NCBI GenBank assembly: GCA_021372245.1
Contig: JAJFUV010000075.1
Span: 1 to 63,843, forward strand
Reading direction: 5' to 3'
Length of the DNA stretch: 63,843 nt
Origin: Terriglobales bacterium
Lineage (GTDB): Bacteria; Acidobacteriota; Terriglobia; Bryobacterales; Bryobacteraceae
Of the stretch, positions 45,328 through 54,040 are shown in pieces. The number at the start of each line of letters is the position of its first letter. Within the stretch, counting starts at the first letter, position 1. The notes under the pieces are model-generated. The model worked only from the letters and a program-made list of their open reading frames with translations, made no database searches and was not told where the DNA came from. The translations under genes and the position numbers were made by a program.

Positions 45328-46836
45328 ATGGAAACGCTCCTTTTTGCGAATGGCTCGCTGGTGGACGGCACCGGCGCGCCGCCCGTGCGAGGCGATGTGC
45401 TGGCGCGCGGCGATCGCATCGGTCAGGTGGGCAAAATCAAGGCTGACGGAGACTGCCGGCGGATCGATTGCACCGGACTCGTCATAGCGCCGGGCTTCAT
45501 CGACATACACAGCCACTCCGACTTGCAGGCACTGGCGAACCGCCGCGAGAAATCCAACCAGGGCGTGACCACTGAGGTGGTGGGCAACTGCGGCTTCTCA
45601 CCGTACCCGAGCGGCGCCGATCCCAAGTTGCTGCGCGAATATGCGCAGCCGATCCTAATGGGCGAAGGCGGTTGGGGCTGGAAGAGCGCCGAGGGCTATC
45701 TGGAGGCCGCCGCCGGACAATCGCGCCTGGTAAACGTGCTGTCGCTGGCCGGGCACGGCAGCCTGCGCGTGGCCGTCGCCGGATTTCGGCAGGACGCGCT
45801 CAGCAAGGCCGAAATGGACCTCGCCGAACAGATGCTGGACCAGTGCCTGAGCGAGGGCGCGGCGGGCTTCACAACGGGATTGATGTACGCGCCCGGATCC
45901 AGCGCTCCGGCCGAGGAAATTGTGCGGCTGTGCAAGGTAGTAGCGCGGCGCGGCAAGATCTACGCGACGCACATGCGCAGCTATGCCTGGCAGTTACTGG
46001 AAGCCCTCGACGAACAGATCCGAATCGCACGGGAGAGCGGCTGCCGGATCCAGATTTCGCACTTGCAGGCGGTGGGGCAGGCCAACTGGCACAAGCAGGA
46101 ACAGGCTTTAGAAAAAATCGAGAACGCGCGCCGGCAGGGCGTGGACATAGGCTTCGACATCTATCCGTACACGGCGGGCAGCACTATGCTGACGCAGTTC
46201 CTGCCGCAATCGGCGCTGGCGGGAGGCCTGGATCGCATGGTGGCGCTGCTGAAGGATCCGCAAAAGCGCAAGCGGATCGCGGCTGAGGTGCGTCAGATGA
46301 CCGCTCAGCGTTGGATCGACGTGCTCGTCACTTCGGTGGCCACGGAGGCCAACCGGCCGATCGTCGGGAAGAACGTCGGCGAGATCGCCGAAATGCGCAA
46401 GCAGGACCCGGTGGAGACCGTGCTCGACCTGCTGATCGAGGAGAAGGACGGCATCATCATCGTGTCGTTCAACCAGAGCGAGGACAACCTGCGCAAGCTG
46501 CTGACGCATCCGCTGTGCAGCGTGGGCAGCGACGGATTCTATGTGAAGGGCCGGCCGCACCCGCGGCTTTACGGCACCTTCCCCGCCCTGCTCGGCCGCG
46601 TAGTGCGCGAGAAGCGCTGGATGAACCTCGAACAAGCGGTGCATAAGATCACCGGCCGCCCGGCAGAGCGTTTCGGGATCAAGGACCGCGGCAGACTCGC
46701 GGCGGGCTGCGCCGCCGACATCACCGTTTTCGACGCGAACACGGTGATGGGCCCGGGCACATACGAGAAACCGGAGCAGGCCCCCGCCGGTATCCGCATG
46801 GTATTTCGCAACGGCCGCCAGGTGACGCCCGCTTGA
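45328..46836 (+). CDS. N-acyl-D-amino-acid deacylase (D-aminoacylase)
   Basis: A 502-residue amidohydrolase. Zinc ligands are His61 and His63 in FIDIHSHSD, the bridging Cys88 in VVGNCGFSP, which is typical of D-aminoacylases, YATHMRSY, QISHLQAVG and CSVGSDGF. It removes acyl groups from N-acyl-D-amino acids, possibly from peptidoglycan or environmental D-peptides. It is divergent from the ceramidase-like gene and overlaps the next gene by four bases (TTGA), so the two amidohydrolases form an operon. Confidence 0.88.
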   Translation: METLLFANGSLVDGTGAPPVRGDVLARGDRIGQVGKIKADGDCRRIDCTGLVIAPGFIDIHSHSDLQALANRREKSNQGVTTEVVGNCGFSPYPSGADPKLLREYAQPILMGEGGWGWKSAEGYLEAAAGQSRLVNVLSLAGHGSLRVAVAGFRQDALSKAEMDLAEQMLDQCLSEGAAGFTTGLMYAPGSSAPAEEIVRLCKVVARRGKIYATHMRSYAWQLLEALDEQIRIARESGCRIQISHLQAVGQANWHKQEQALEKIENARRQGVDIGFDIYPYTAGSTMLTQFLPQSALAGGLDRMVALLKDPQKRKRIAAEVRQMTAQRWIDVLVTSVATEANRPIVGKNVGEIAEMRKQDPVETVLDLLIEEKDGIIIVSFNQSEDNLRKLLTHPLCSVGSDGFYVKGRPHPRLYGTFPALLGRVVREKRWMNLEQAVHKITGRPAERFGIKDRGRLAAGCAADITVFDANTVMGPGTYEKPEQAPAGIRMVFRNGRQVTPA

Positions 46837-47831
46837 ACAAAGAAGCTGCGTGGAACATCACCGCCTCAGACAGCGAACTCTTCCAGAGGGAGCTGGATTC
46901 GTTTCTTCCGCACCGCGTCTTCGACGCCCACGCGCATTTCTACCGGCTTGGGGATTTCGGAGCGAATCCGCCGGCGCTCCTGTCCGCAGGTCCGACGCCG
47001 GCCGGGCTGGCCGAGTTCCGGGATTGGTCCTGCCGGCTGACGCCGGGCCGGGAGTACTCAGCGCTGGCTTTAGGTTTCCCGGCCGCGGGACTGGATGTGG
47101 AAGCCGCCAACCGATTCGTAGCAGCCGAAGTGCGCGGAGACCGGCACTCCCGCGCCGCCATGGTGGTCACACCGGAGCTGAACGCGGAGGCGGTGAGGGC
47201 CGCTGTGCGCCGGGAGAAGTTTGCCGGGCTGAAGTGCTACCACGTCTATGCCGGCACGCAGCCAACCTTCGAGGCGGAAGTCGGCAGCTACCTCACCGAG
47301 GATCATGTGCGCGTGGCGCACGAGGAGCGCCTCACCATCACGCTGCACCTGGTGCGAGCGCGGGCGCTGGCCGATCCGGCAAACCAGCAGGTCATCCGCT
47401 CCTATGCCGAACGTTATCCGAATGCCCGCTTCGTGCTGGCACATGCCGGACGGGGTTTCAATCCGTACCACACGATTGAGGGGATCGGCGCCCTCAAAGG
47501 CCTGCAGAACGTCTGGTTCGACACGAGCGCGGTCTGCGAGGGAGGCGCCTACGAGGCAATCATCGAGACGATGGGCGTTGGCCGCCTGCTTTACGGCTCC
47601 GATTTTCCTGTGTCGCTCATGCGGGCGCGCCCGGTGGCATTGGGCGACTCATTCCTCTGGATATCGCGGGAGAATACCGACTTTACGGCAGCCTACGCGG
47701 ATGTCGCGCCATCTCTAACCGGCCTGGAATCCTTGCGGTTCCTGAAACGGGCTTGCCACCATATGCGCCTTTCGGACTCGGACGTCGAGCGTATCTTCTG
47801 GCACAACGCGACGGAACTGTTTGGGCTTTAA
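46833..47831 (+). CDS. Amidohydrolase family TIM-barrel protein
   Basis: A 332-residue protein of the amidohydrolase-2 family with FDAHAHFYRLGD, KCYHVYAG, ITLHLVRA, FVLAHAGRGFN and LLYGSDFPVS, the set of histidines and the final Asp that bind a metal. The family includes decarboxylases and lactonases; the substrate here is unknown. The start is a TTG at 46833 overlapping the D-aminoacylase stop, with no ATG in the frame nearby, so coupled initiation is likely. Confidence 0.82.
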   Translation: MNKEAAWNITASDSELFQRELDSFLPHRVFDAHAHFYRLGDFGANPPALLSAGPTPAGLAEFRDWSCRLTPGREYSALALGFPAAGLDVEAANRFVAAEVRGDRHSRAAMVVTPELNAEAVRAAVRREKFAGLKCYHVYAGTQPTFEAEVGSYLTEDHVRVAHEERLTITLHLVRARALADPANQQVIRSYAERYPNARFVLAHAGRGFNPYHTIEGIGALKGLQNVWFDTSAVCEGGAYEAIIETMGVGRLLYGSDFPVSLMRARPVALGDSFLWISRENTDFTAAYADVAPSLTGLESLRFLKRACHHMRLSDSDVERIFWHNATELFGL

Positions 47832-47887
47832 TCCCCAGGGAATCAATCACCTTCCCGGCATACCTCCAACAGTGGCAGAATGGATTC

Positions 47888-49495
47888 ATGTCACAACCAG
47901 TTATCCTTGTTGCGAGCGGAGATTTGCGCCTATCGGCGAACCAGCAGTGCTGGCCCGCCCAGCAGCGCATGGAAGCAGCGGTCATGGCCGCCATCCGGAA
48001 GGAAGGCTATGAAGTCGTGCGAGGCCATGATGTCGACCCTGTGGAAGGCCACGGCTTTATCAAGAGCCAGATCCAGGGAATCGAGATCTTCCGCAAGATC
48101 CCCAAGGACGCCCCCGTGGTTGTCGCGGAAGCGGTTTGGCAGTACAGCCACCACGTCCTGCCGGGCCTGCTGACGCACAAGGGCCCCATCCTGACGGTGG
48201 CCAACTGGAGCGGCGAGTATCCCGGCTTGGTGGGTATGTTGAACCTGAACGCCGGTCTGACGAAGGCGGGCGTGAAATACACCACCTTGTGGAGCGAGGA
48301 TTTCACCGACCAGTACTTCCAGAGCCGGCTGCGCAACTGGCTGAAGGGTAAGCCGGTGCGCCATGACACGAGCCACGCCGTAAAACTCAGCTCCTTCAAA
48401 CTACCCCCCGCGGCCGAACAGTCCGGAGCCGCGCTGGCGCAGGAACTGTTGGCCGACAAGGCCATCATGGGCATCTTCGATGAAGGCTGTATGGGTATGT
48501 ACAACGCCATCATCCAGGATGAGCTGCTCTTCAAGATCGGCGTCTGCAAGGAACGGCTGAGCCAGTCCACACTGTACGCCGCCATGCTCACGGTACCGGA
48601 CGCCGAAGCGCAGGAAGTGCGCAATTGGCTGGACGCCAAGGGCATGAAGTTCGTCACGGGGCCGAATCCGGACACGGACCTCACGGACGGCCAGATTCTC
48701 GACCAGTGCAAGATGTACATTTCGGCCGTGCGGCTCGCCGACCAGTTCGGTTGCTCGCTGATCGGCATTCAGTACCAGCAGGGCCTGAAGGACCTGGTGC
48801 CGGCTTCGGACCTGGTCGAAGGACTGTTGAACAACGTCGACCGTCCGCCGGTGAAGGACGCCCAGGGGCGTGTGCTGTTCGAAGGCAAGCCGGTCCCTCA
48901 CTTCAACGAAGTGGATGAAGGCGCTGGAGTCGACGCGCTGGTGACCAATCGCGTGTGGACGAAACTGGGTATCCCGCCCGAGACGACATTGCACGACGTG
49001 CGTTACGGCGAGGATTTCGAACTCAACGGGAAGAAGGAATTCATTTGGGTGTATGAGATCAGCGGCGCGGTGCCGCCCGCACACCTCCCCGGCGGTTACG
49101 CGGGCGCGAGCAGCTTACGTCAGCCACCGATGTTCTTCAAGAAGGGCGGCGGCACGATTAAGGGCCTCTGCAAACCCGGCGAGATCGTCTGGAGCCGCGT
49201 GTTCGTGGACAACGGGAAACTGAAGGTGGATATCGGGCGCGGCAGGGCCGTACAACTTCCGCAAGAAGAAACCGGCCGTCTCTGGAAAATCACTAATCCG
49301 GAGTGGCCCATGATGCAGGCCATCACGTACGGTGTCAGCCGGAATCAGTTCATGGCGCGCCACAAGTCGAACCACATCCAGGTGGCCTATGCGCCGGATG
49401 CCGAAAGCGCCAACACAGCTCTGGCCACGAAGGCCGCCATGTTCCGGGAGTTGGGGGTGGAAGTCTCCATCTGCGGAACCAACCACGGCCTGTAA
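47888..49495 (+). CDS. L-fucose/L-arabinose isomerase-like protein
   Basis: A 535-residue protein of the fucose-isomerase fold. Segments such as VILVASGDLRLSANQQCWPA, VANWSGEYPGLVGMLNLNA, GIFDEGCMGMYNAI, the metal-type KKGGGTIKGLCKPGEIVW and the C-terminal HKSNHIQVAYAPD match isomerase-like proteins of Acidobacteria and Planctomycetes. It probably interconverts an aldose and a ketose. The ATG at 47888 is chosen because homology-like sequence begins there; the upstream frame overlaps the preceding gene. Confidence 0.82.
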   Translation: MSQPVILVASGDLRLSANQQCWPAQQRMEAAVMAAIRKEGYEVVRGHDVDPVEGHGFIKSQIQGIEIFRKIPKDAPVVVAEAVWQYSHHVLPGLLTHKGPILTVANWSGEYPGLVGMLNLNAGLTKAGVKYTTLWSEDFTDQYFQSRLRNWLKGKPVRHDTSHAVKLSSFKLPPAAEQSGAALAQELLADKAIMGIFDEGCMGMYNAIIQDELLFKIGVCKERLSQSTLYAAMLTVPDAEAQEVRNWLDAKGMKFVTGPNPDTDLTDGQILDQCKMYISAVRLADQFGCSLIGIQYQQGLKDLVPASDLVEGLLNNVDRPPVKDAQGRVLFEGKPVPHFNEVDEGAGVDALVTNRVWTKLGIPPETTLHDVRYGEDFELNGKKEFIWVYEISGAVPPAHLPGGYAGASSLRQPPMFFKKGGGTIKGLCKPGEIVWSRVFVDNGKLKVDIGRGRAVQLPQEETGRLWKITNPEWPMMQAITYGVSRNQFMARHKSNHIQVAYAPDAESANTALATKAAMFRELGVEVSICGTNHGL

Positions 49496-49505
49496 CAGCA
49501 ACCTG

Positions 49506-49600
49506 CTGGAAAAGGGGACAGATAGCCTTTTCCGCGAGGGCATTTTAGCGCGACCTGGCGTAAGATCCAGGCAGGAAAAGGCGTCTGTCCCCTTTTCCAG
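49506..49600 (+). repeat. REP/MITE-like inverted-repeat element
   Basis: Terminal inverted repeats of 17 bases, CTGGAAAAGGGGACAGA (49506-49522) and TCTGTCCCCTTTTCCAG (49584-49600), are exact. Each arm is itself palindromic (GGAAAAGG facing CCTTTTCC), so the 95 bases fold into two hairpins or one long one. It starts ten bases after the isomerase stop and ends 23 bases before the next gene. The structure is that of REP/BIME elements mobilised by REP-associated tyrosine transposases; none is encoded here. Confidence 0.75.
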
Positions 49601-49607
49601 AAACAAC

Positions 49608-49615
49608 TAAGGAGG
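49608..49615 (+). promoter_or_regulatory. Strong RBS that fixes a GTG start
   Basis: TAAGGAGG lies eight bases before the GTG at 49624 and settles that non-ATG start for the Gfo/Idh oxidoreductase. It sits immediately after the inverted-repeat element. Confidence 0.7.
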
Positions 49616-49623
49616 TTACCGGA

Positions 49624-50640
49624 GTGCGAGTAGGACTCATCGGTACAGGTGCAATCTCTTACAAACACGCGCAAGCGTATAAGAACATTGGGTGGGAAGT
49701 TACGGTCTGCAACGACATCAGCGAAAAGGCCGGCGAAAAATTCTGCGCCCAGTTCGGTTGCGAGTTCGTGAAGACCTATCAGGAACTCTGCCGGCATCCC
49801 AAGGTGGATCTGGTGGACGTCTGCACGTTCCCGGATTTCCGCCTGCAGCCCATCGAAATCTGCGCTGAAACCAAGAAGCACGTGCAGGTGCAGAAGCCGA
49901 TGTCGACGAACATCGAGACGGCGCGGAAGATGCTCGACATCGCGCACAAGGCCGGCATCACGCTCAGCGTGGTGAGCCAGCACCGTTTCGACGATTCGGT
50001 CCAGTTTCTGAAGAAAGCCATCGCCGCGGGCCGGCTGGGCAAGATCCTGCAGGCCGACGCGTACGTAAAGTGGTACCGGTCGGACGAATACTATTCGCGT
50101 CCGATCAAGGGCAGTTGGGCCACCGAAGGCGGCGGCGCGCTGATCAACCAGGGGATTCACCAGGCCGACGTGTTGCTTTACCTGATCGGCCCGGTGAAGG
50201 AGTTATTCGCCTACTGGCAACTGGCCGCGCTGCACAAGATCGAAAGCGAGGACGTGGTCTGCTCCGTGATGAAGTACGCAAACGGAGCCACCGGCGTGAT
50301 CCAGGCCTCGACGTCGTTCTGGCCGGGCTACACCGAGCGCATGGAGATCCACGGCACCAAAGGCAGCGCGATCATCTCCGGCGACCGGCTGACGACTTGG
50401 GACGTTCAGGACGATTCCGGTGAACCGGCACCGATCGCTACCAACGTCGCCAGCGGCGCGTCCGATCCGATGGCCATTTCGCTCACGCCGTTCGAGCGGC
50501 AGTTCACCGACCTGGGCGAAGCTATCCGCACGGGCCGAAAGCCACTGATCGCAGGCGAAGAAGGCTATCGCGCTCTGGAGCTAGTGACCAGCGTGTACCG
50601 TTCCTGCCGCGAAGGGAAGAAGGTAGACCTCGGAGGGTAG
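49624..50640 (+). CDS. Gfo/Idh/MocA family oxidoreductase (cytosolic)
   Basis: A 338-residue dehydrogenase without signal peptide. The Rossmann motif GLIGTGAISYKH, VQVQKPMSTN (Lys of the EKP-type triplet kept) and GALINQGIHQADVL (catalytic His) are intact, unlike the Tat member at 31679. It probably oxidises a sugar, inositol or glucuronate-type substrate. It follows the isomerase-like gene and the inverted-repeat element, and precedes homoserine kinase by 13 bases. Confidence 0.88.
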   Translation: MRVGLIGTGAISYKHAQAYKNIGWEVTVCNDISEKAGEKFCAQFGCEFVKTYQELCRHPKVDLVDVCTFPDFRLQPIEICAETKKHVQVQKPMSTNIETARKMLDIAHKAGITLSVVSQHRFDDSVQFLKKAIAAGRLGKILQADAYVKWYRSDEYYSRPIKGSWATEGGGALINQGIHQADVLLYLIGPVKELFAYWQLAALHKIESEDVVCSVMKYANGATGVIQASTSFWPGYTERMEIHGTKGSAIISGDRLTTWDVQDDSGEPAPIATNVASGASDPMAISLTPFERQFTDLGEAIRTGRKPLIAGEEGYRALELVTSVYRSCREGKKVDLGG

Positions 50641-50653
50641 GCCGCCGCAACCG

Positions 50654-51550
50654 ATGTCCTGGAAGACTCTTCGCGTTCCCGCATCCAGCGCCAATCTCGG
50701 CCCGGGTTTCGACTCGCTCGGGTTGGCGCTGGGCATTTACCTTGAATGCCGTTTCCGCGCCGCCGAGGCGCTTACCATCAGCGTCAGCGGCCGCGACACG
50801 GAACTGATCCCAGCCAGCGCGGATAACCTCATCTGGCAAACCGCGCTGGCCGTGGCCCAAGACGTCGGCGCTGCGTTACCTCCGGTCGAGATCGAAATCA
50901 ACAATGATATTCCGATTGGCAAGGGCCTCGGATCGAGCGCCGCGGCCCTGACAGCGGGTGTCGTCATCGCCGATCATCTGCTCGGACTGCATTGGAAGCG
51001 GCCGCGGATTCTGGACGAGGCCGCCAAGATCGAAGGCCACCCGGACAATGTGGCCGCTTGCGTGCTGGGTTCCATCGTCGCCAGCGCCATCGATTCGGGG
51101 GGCGTCGCGCGATCGATTCGACTGGAATTGCCCGCGCATTTCGGTCTTGCCGTCGTGGTGCCGGATTTCGTACTTCCCACGAGCAAAGCACGCGCGGCCC
51201 TGCCAACCACGTATTCGCGCGAGGATGCTGTGTTCAACGTGCAGCGCGCCTCGCTGCTGATCGCGGCCATGGCCACCGGGACGACCAGCGCCTTCCCCGT
51301 GGCTTTGGAGGACCGCTTCCACCAGCCCTACCGGTGTCCTCTGGTGCCGGGGCTGGCCGAAGCGCTGCGGTTGCGCGCGCCAGGGCTATTGGGCTGCGTG
51401 CTTAGTGGCGCGGGGCCATCCGTGCTGGTCTTTTTCGAGCGCGGCTACGAGCAGGTTGCCGACCTGGTCCGGCAGATCTTCCTGCTCCACGGCCACAGCG
51501 CCGATATCTTGCCGGCCACCATCGCATCGCAAGGTTACACCATCGAATAA
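50654..51550 (+). CDS. thrB: Homoserine kinase
   Basis: A 298-residue GHMP kinase phosphorylating homoserine in threonine synthesis. It has VPASSANLGPGFDSLGLAL at the start, the ATP loop PIGKGLGSSAAA at 87-98, IEGHPDNVAA and a C-terminal LSGAGPSVLVFF. Length and motif order match ThrB. No thrA or thrC is nearby, so threonine genes appear dispersed. It sits between a Gfo/Idh gene and an UroD-like gene with short gaps. Confidence 0.92.
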   Translation: MSWKTLRVPASSANLGPGFDSLGLALGIYLECRFRAAEALTISVSGRDTELIPASADNLIWQTALAVAQDVGAALPPVEIEINNDIPIGKGLGSSAAALTAGVVIADHLLGLHWKRPRILDEAAKIEGHPDNVAACVLGSIVASAIDSGGVARSIRLELPAHFGLAVVVPDFVLPTSKARAALPTTYSREDAVFNVQRASLLIAAMATGTTSAFPVALEDRFHQPYRCPLVPGLAEALRLRAPGLLGCVLSGAGPSVLVFFERGYEQVADLVRQIFLLHGHSADILPATIASQGYTIE

Positions 51551-51562
51551 GGAACCCCTTTC

Positions 51563-52651
51563 ATGGAGACGCTATCTTATAAGCCGAACGCCGGTGCGGT
51601 TGTGGAAAGGCTGCGCCGGCTTTACGCGCGACAGGCGCAAGATGAAGTCTTCGCGTCGTTCGAGATTCCGAACCCTGCGCTGGACCGTTTCGCCGCGCAG
51701 CATCCGACTCCCTTCTGCGAGTATCCGGACCCGCACGAGCGCGTGCGGTTCTGGCAGGACGCGCTCTCGGTGCACGCCTCGCTTGAGGACGATTCGGTTC
51801 CCTGCGCCTACCTGAGCGAATTCGACCAGGGACTTTACGGCGGCTTGGTGGGCGGTGACGTGCGGTTCGTCGCGCACCCGGAAAACGGCTGGGTTTCGTC
51901 CATGGTGCCGCCGCTGCTCAAGACGTGGAGCGATTTCGACCGACTGCCGGACCCGGCCGCTAGCCCGTGGCTGGAATGCTACCGCAGCCAGATGAAGCTG
52001 TTTGTCGAAGGCGCGCGCGGGCGCTTCGGCGTCAGCCACTTCATCATGATCGACAGCCTGAACTTCGTCTACGAGCTGGTTGGGGCCACCGCCACCTACA
52101 CGGCGCTCACCGATGAGCCGGAGATGGTGCACCGCGCCGTGAATTTCGCCTACGACCTGAATCTGATGGTGCAGCGCATGTTCTTCGAGCACGTTCCGCT
52201 GTTCCAGAGCGGAACGGTGAGCAACATGGCGCAGTGGATCCCGGGCCGCATCGTGAGCGAGAGTGTTGACCCGTATCACATGACCAGCGTCAAGTACTTT
52301 GAGACCTGGGGCCGCGAACCGGTGGAGCGCATGCTCGCGAACTTCGACGGCGGCGTGATGCACCTGCACGGCAACGGGCGGCACCTGCTGGAAGCCGTCG
52401 CCAGCATTGCGAAGTTGAAAGCTCTCTACCTGGGCGACGACCGCGGGTATCCCGAGGCGGCCGACGTGCTGCCCCAGTTGCGCCAGCGCGCGGCGGCTCT
52501 GCCCTTCGTCACGCAGATTCCATACGCGTCGTTCGTTGAGAAGCTCGAACGGCACGAATTGACCGGCGGGGTGTTCTACAAAGTGAAAGGCGCCCCCGAT
52601 GCCGGGAGCGCCAATCGCGTGACGGAGAAAGTGCGCGCCTATCGCGCGTAG
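51563..52651 (+). CDS. Uroporphyrinogen-decarboxylase-like protein of unknown function
   Basis: A 362-residue protein with the general outline of the UroD/MtaA superfamily (LPDPAASPWLECYRSQMKLF, HFIMIDSLNFVYELVGAT, GGVMHLHGNGRHLLEAVASI, LKALYLGDDRGYPEA), but without the N-terminal Arg/Asp signature of true HemE. Such proteins in Acidobacteria are often next to sugar-metabolism genes, and some are cobamide methyltransferases. No zinc-type His-x-Cys motif is evident. AAGGA nine bases before the ATG supports the start. It is unlikely to belong to heme synthesis. Confidence 0.65.
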   Translation: METLSYKPNAGAVVERLRRLYARQAQDEVFASFEIPNPALDRFAAQHPTPFCEYPDPHERVRFWQDALSVHASLEDDSVPCAYLSEFDQGLYGGLVGGDVRFVAHPENGWVSSMVPPLLKTWSDFDRLPDPAASPWLECYRSQMKLFVEGARGRFGVSHFIMIDSLNFVYELVGATATYTALTDEPEMVHRAVNFAYDLNLMVQRMFFEHVPLFQSGTVSNMAQWIPGRIVSESVDPYHMTSVKYFETWGREPVERMLANFDGGVMHLHGNGRHLLEAVASIAKLKALYLGDDRGYPEAADVLPQLRQRAAALPFVTQIPYASFVEKLERHELTGGVFYKVKGAPDAGSANRVTEKVRAYRA

Positions 52652-52663
52652 TCTCCGGTTTCG

Positions 52664-53986
52664 CTACAGCCCTTTGACTTTCCAGCCGGAGCGGTACTTG
52701 CGCCGGACGTACCCGGTGGCTTCCTTCGAATTGTCGAACTTCAGCTTCGCGGCGTTCCATTTGAGCGTTTCGTGGGGGAACCGCGTCGCAATTGTGCCGA
52801 GCAGGACGCCCTCGGTCAACGGGCCGGAGTAGTCGAACGGCGCCGAAGCCTTCGAGGTTCCCAACACCGCGTCCACGAATTGGTGATAGTGGTGCGCCGC
52901 CGTGACCTTGGGCATGGGGAAATCCTTGAACTCATTCGCCGGGTAGAGCGAGGGGCGCGCCACATGAGGCACCAGCAGGACGCCTTTGGTTCCGATGAGG
53001 ATCGAACCCTGTCCCGGGATCTTCTCCGGACCGACCAGTTCTTGAATCTGCTTGGGAGGCCGCTCGTCGCCGTCGTACCAAACCACCTCAATCGTCTTGT
53101 CCGCTGTGTAAGGCGTGGCTGGAAAAATGTAGTGGATGATGGCGTTGATCGCCCAGTTTTGCTTCGACGGGACCGGGCCTTCCGAGCGCACAGAGATGGG
53201 CGCGGTCAACTGCAGAGCGGCGAAGACGGGATCGAAGATGTGGCAGCCCATGTCGCCGAAGGTGGCTGTACCGAAATCAATCCGCTTCCTCCAGTTGCCG
53301 GGATGATAGTAGCCCTTCAGGTAAGGCCGGGGGGCGCACACTCCCAGCCACAGATCCCAGTTCAGCGTGGAGGGAATCGGATCCGAGCGGTCGGGCACCG
53401 GATCGGGATCGCCCCATTTCTTCTCGCTCCAGGAGTGGACTTCCTTGATCTTCCCGATGGCGCCTTGCTGGACCAGCGCGACAGCCGTCTGGTATTCGGC
53501 GGTCGAGTGGATCTGAATACCCATCTGCGTGACGAGCCTCTTCTTGCGCGCGAACTCCGTAAGCCGCCGCGTTTCGAAGATATCGTGCGTGAGCGGTTTC
53601 TGCGCGTAGACGTGCAGGCCGCGCCGCATGGAGGCCATCGCCATCGGCGCGTGCATGTGGTCCGGCGTACCGACGCAAACGATGTCGAGGTTCTTGCGCT
53701 CCTTGTCGAGCATCTGGCGCCAATCCTGATAGATCGTGGCGCCGCCGTACTCCGCCTTGACCTGCTTCAACTTGTCGGAGTCGACTTCGGCTACGCAGGC
53801 CAGCTTGACCTTCGGATGTGTGGCGATCCCCCGCAAGGTCCAGTAAGCCATGCCGCCCGCGCCGAAGCTAGCCAACCGCAGCGTGCTGCTGGGCGGGGCG
53901 GAGATCAGATTGCGGACGAAGAAAGGCGCGGCGAGCGCACCGGCGGAAGCATTCTGCAAAAAAGAACGGCGGCTGAGAGATGACAT
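52664..53986 (-). CDS. Gfo/Idh/MocA family oxidoreductase with Tat signal
   Basis: A 440-residue exported oxidoreductase. The N-terminus MSSLSRRSFLQNASAGALA is a twin-arginine signal, followed by ASFGAGGMAYWTLRG, VCVGTPDHMHAPMA and YAQKPLTHDIFETR (the EKP-like lysine as QKP). The large C-terminal domain has WGDPDPVPDR, WDLWLGVC, GTATFGDMGCHIFDP and the conserved YPANEFKDF. This is the bacterial Tat Gfo/Idh type linked to glycan degradation. The ATG at 53986 fits the signal; two upstream in-frame ATGs (53998, 54010) are less likely. Its stop faces that of the UroD-like gene across 12 bases. Confidence 0.86.
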   Translation of the reverse strand: MSSLSRRSFLQNASAGALAAPFFVRNLISAPPSSTLRLASFGAGGMAYWTLRGIATHPKVKLACVAEVDSDKLKQVKAEYGGATIYQDWRQMLDKERKNLDIVCVGTPDHMHAPMAMASMRRGLHVYAQKPLTHDIFETRRLTEFARKKRLVTQMGIQIHSTAEYQTAVALVQQGAIGKIKEVHSWSEKKWGDPDPVPDRSDPIPSTLNWDLWLGVCAPRPYLKGYYHPGNWRKRIDFGTATFGDMGCHIFDPVFAALQLTAPISVRSEGPVPSKQNWAINAIIHYIFPATPYTADKTIEVVWYDGDERPPKQIQELVGPEKIPGQGSILIGTKGVLLVPHVARPSLYPANEFKDFPMPKVTAAHHYHQFVDAVLGTSKASAPFDYSGPLTEGVLLGTIATRFPHETLKWNAAKLKFDNSKEATGYVRRKYRSGWKVKGL

Positions 53987-54040
53987 GGGTCCTTTCATGT
54001 AAAGTCCCATGATAACCTCCGCGGAGGTCCGCGAGGCGCT

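Noticed and set aside
51563..52651. HemE assignment for the UroD-like protein.
   Set aside because: The N-terminal signature and catalytic Asp context of true uroporphyrinogen decarboxylase are not present, and it is far from the hem operon.
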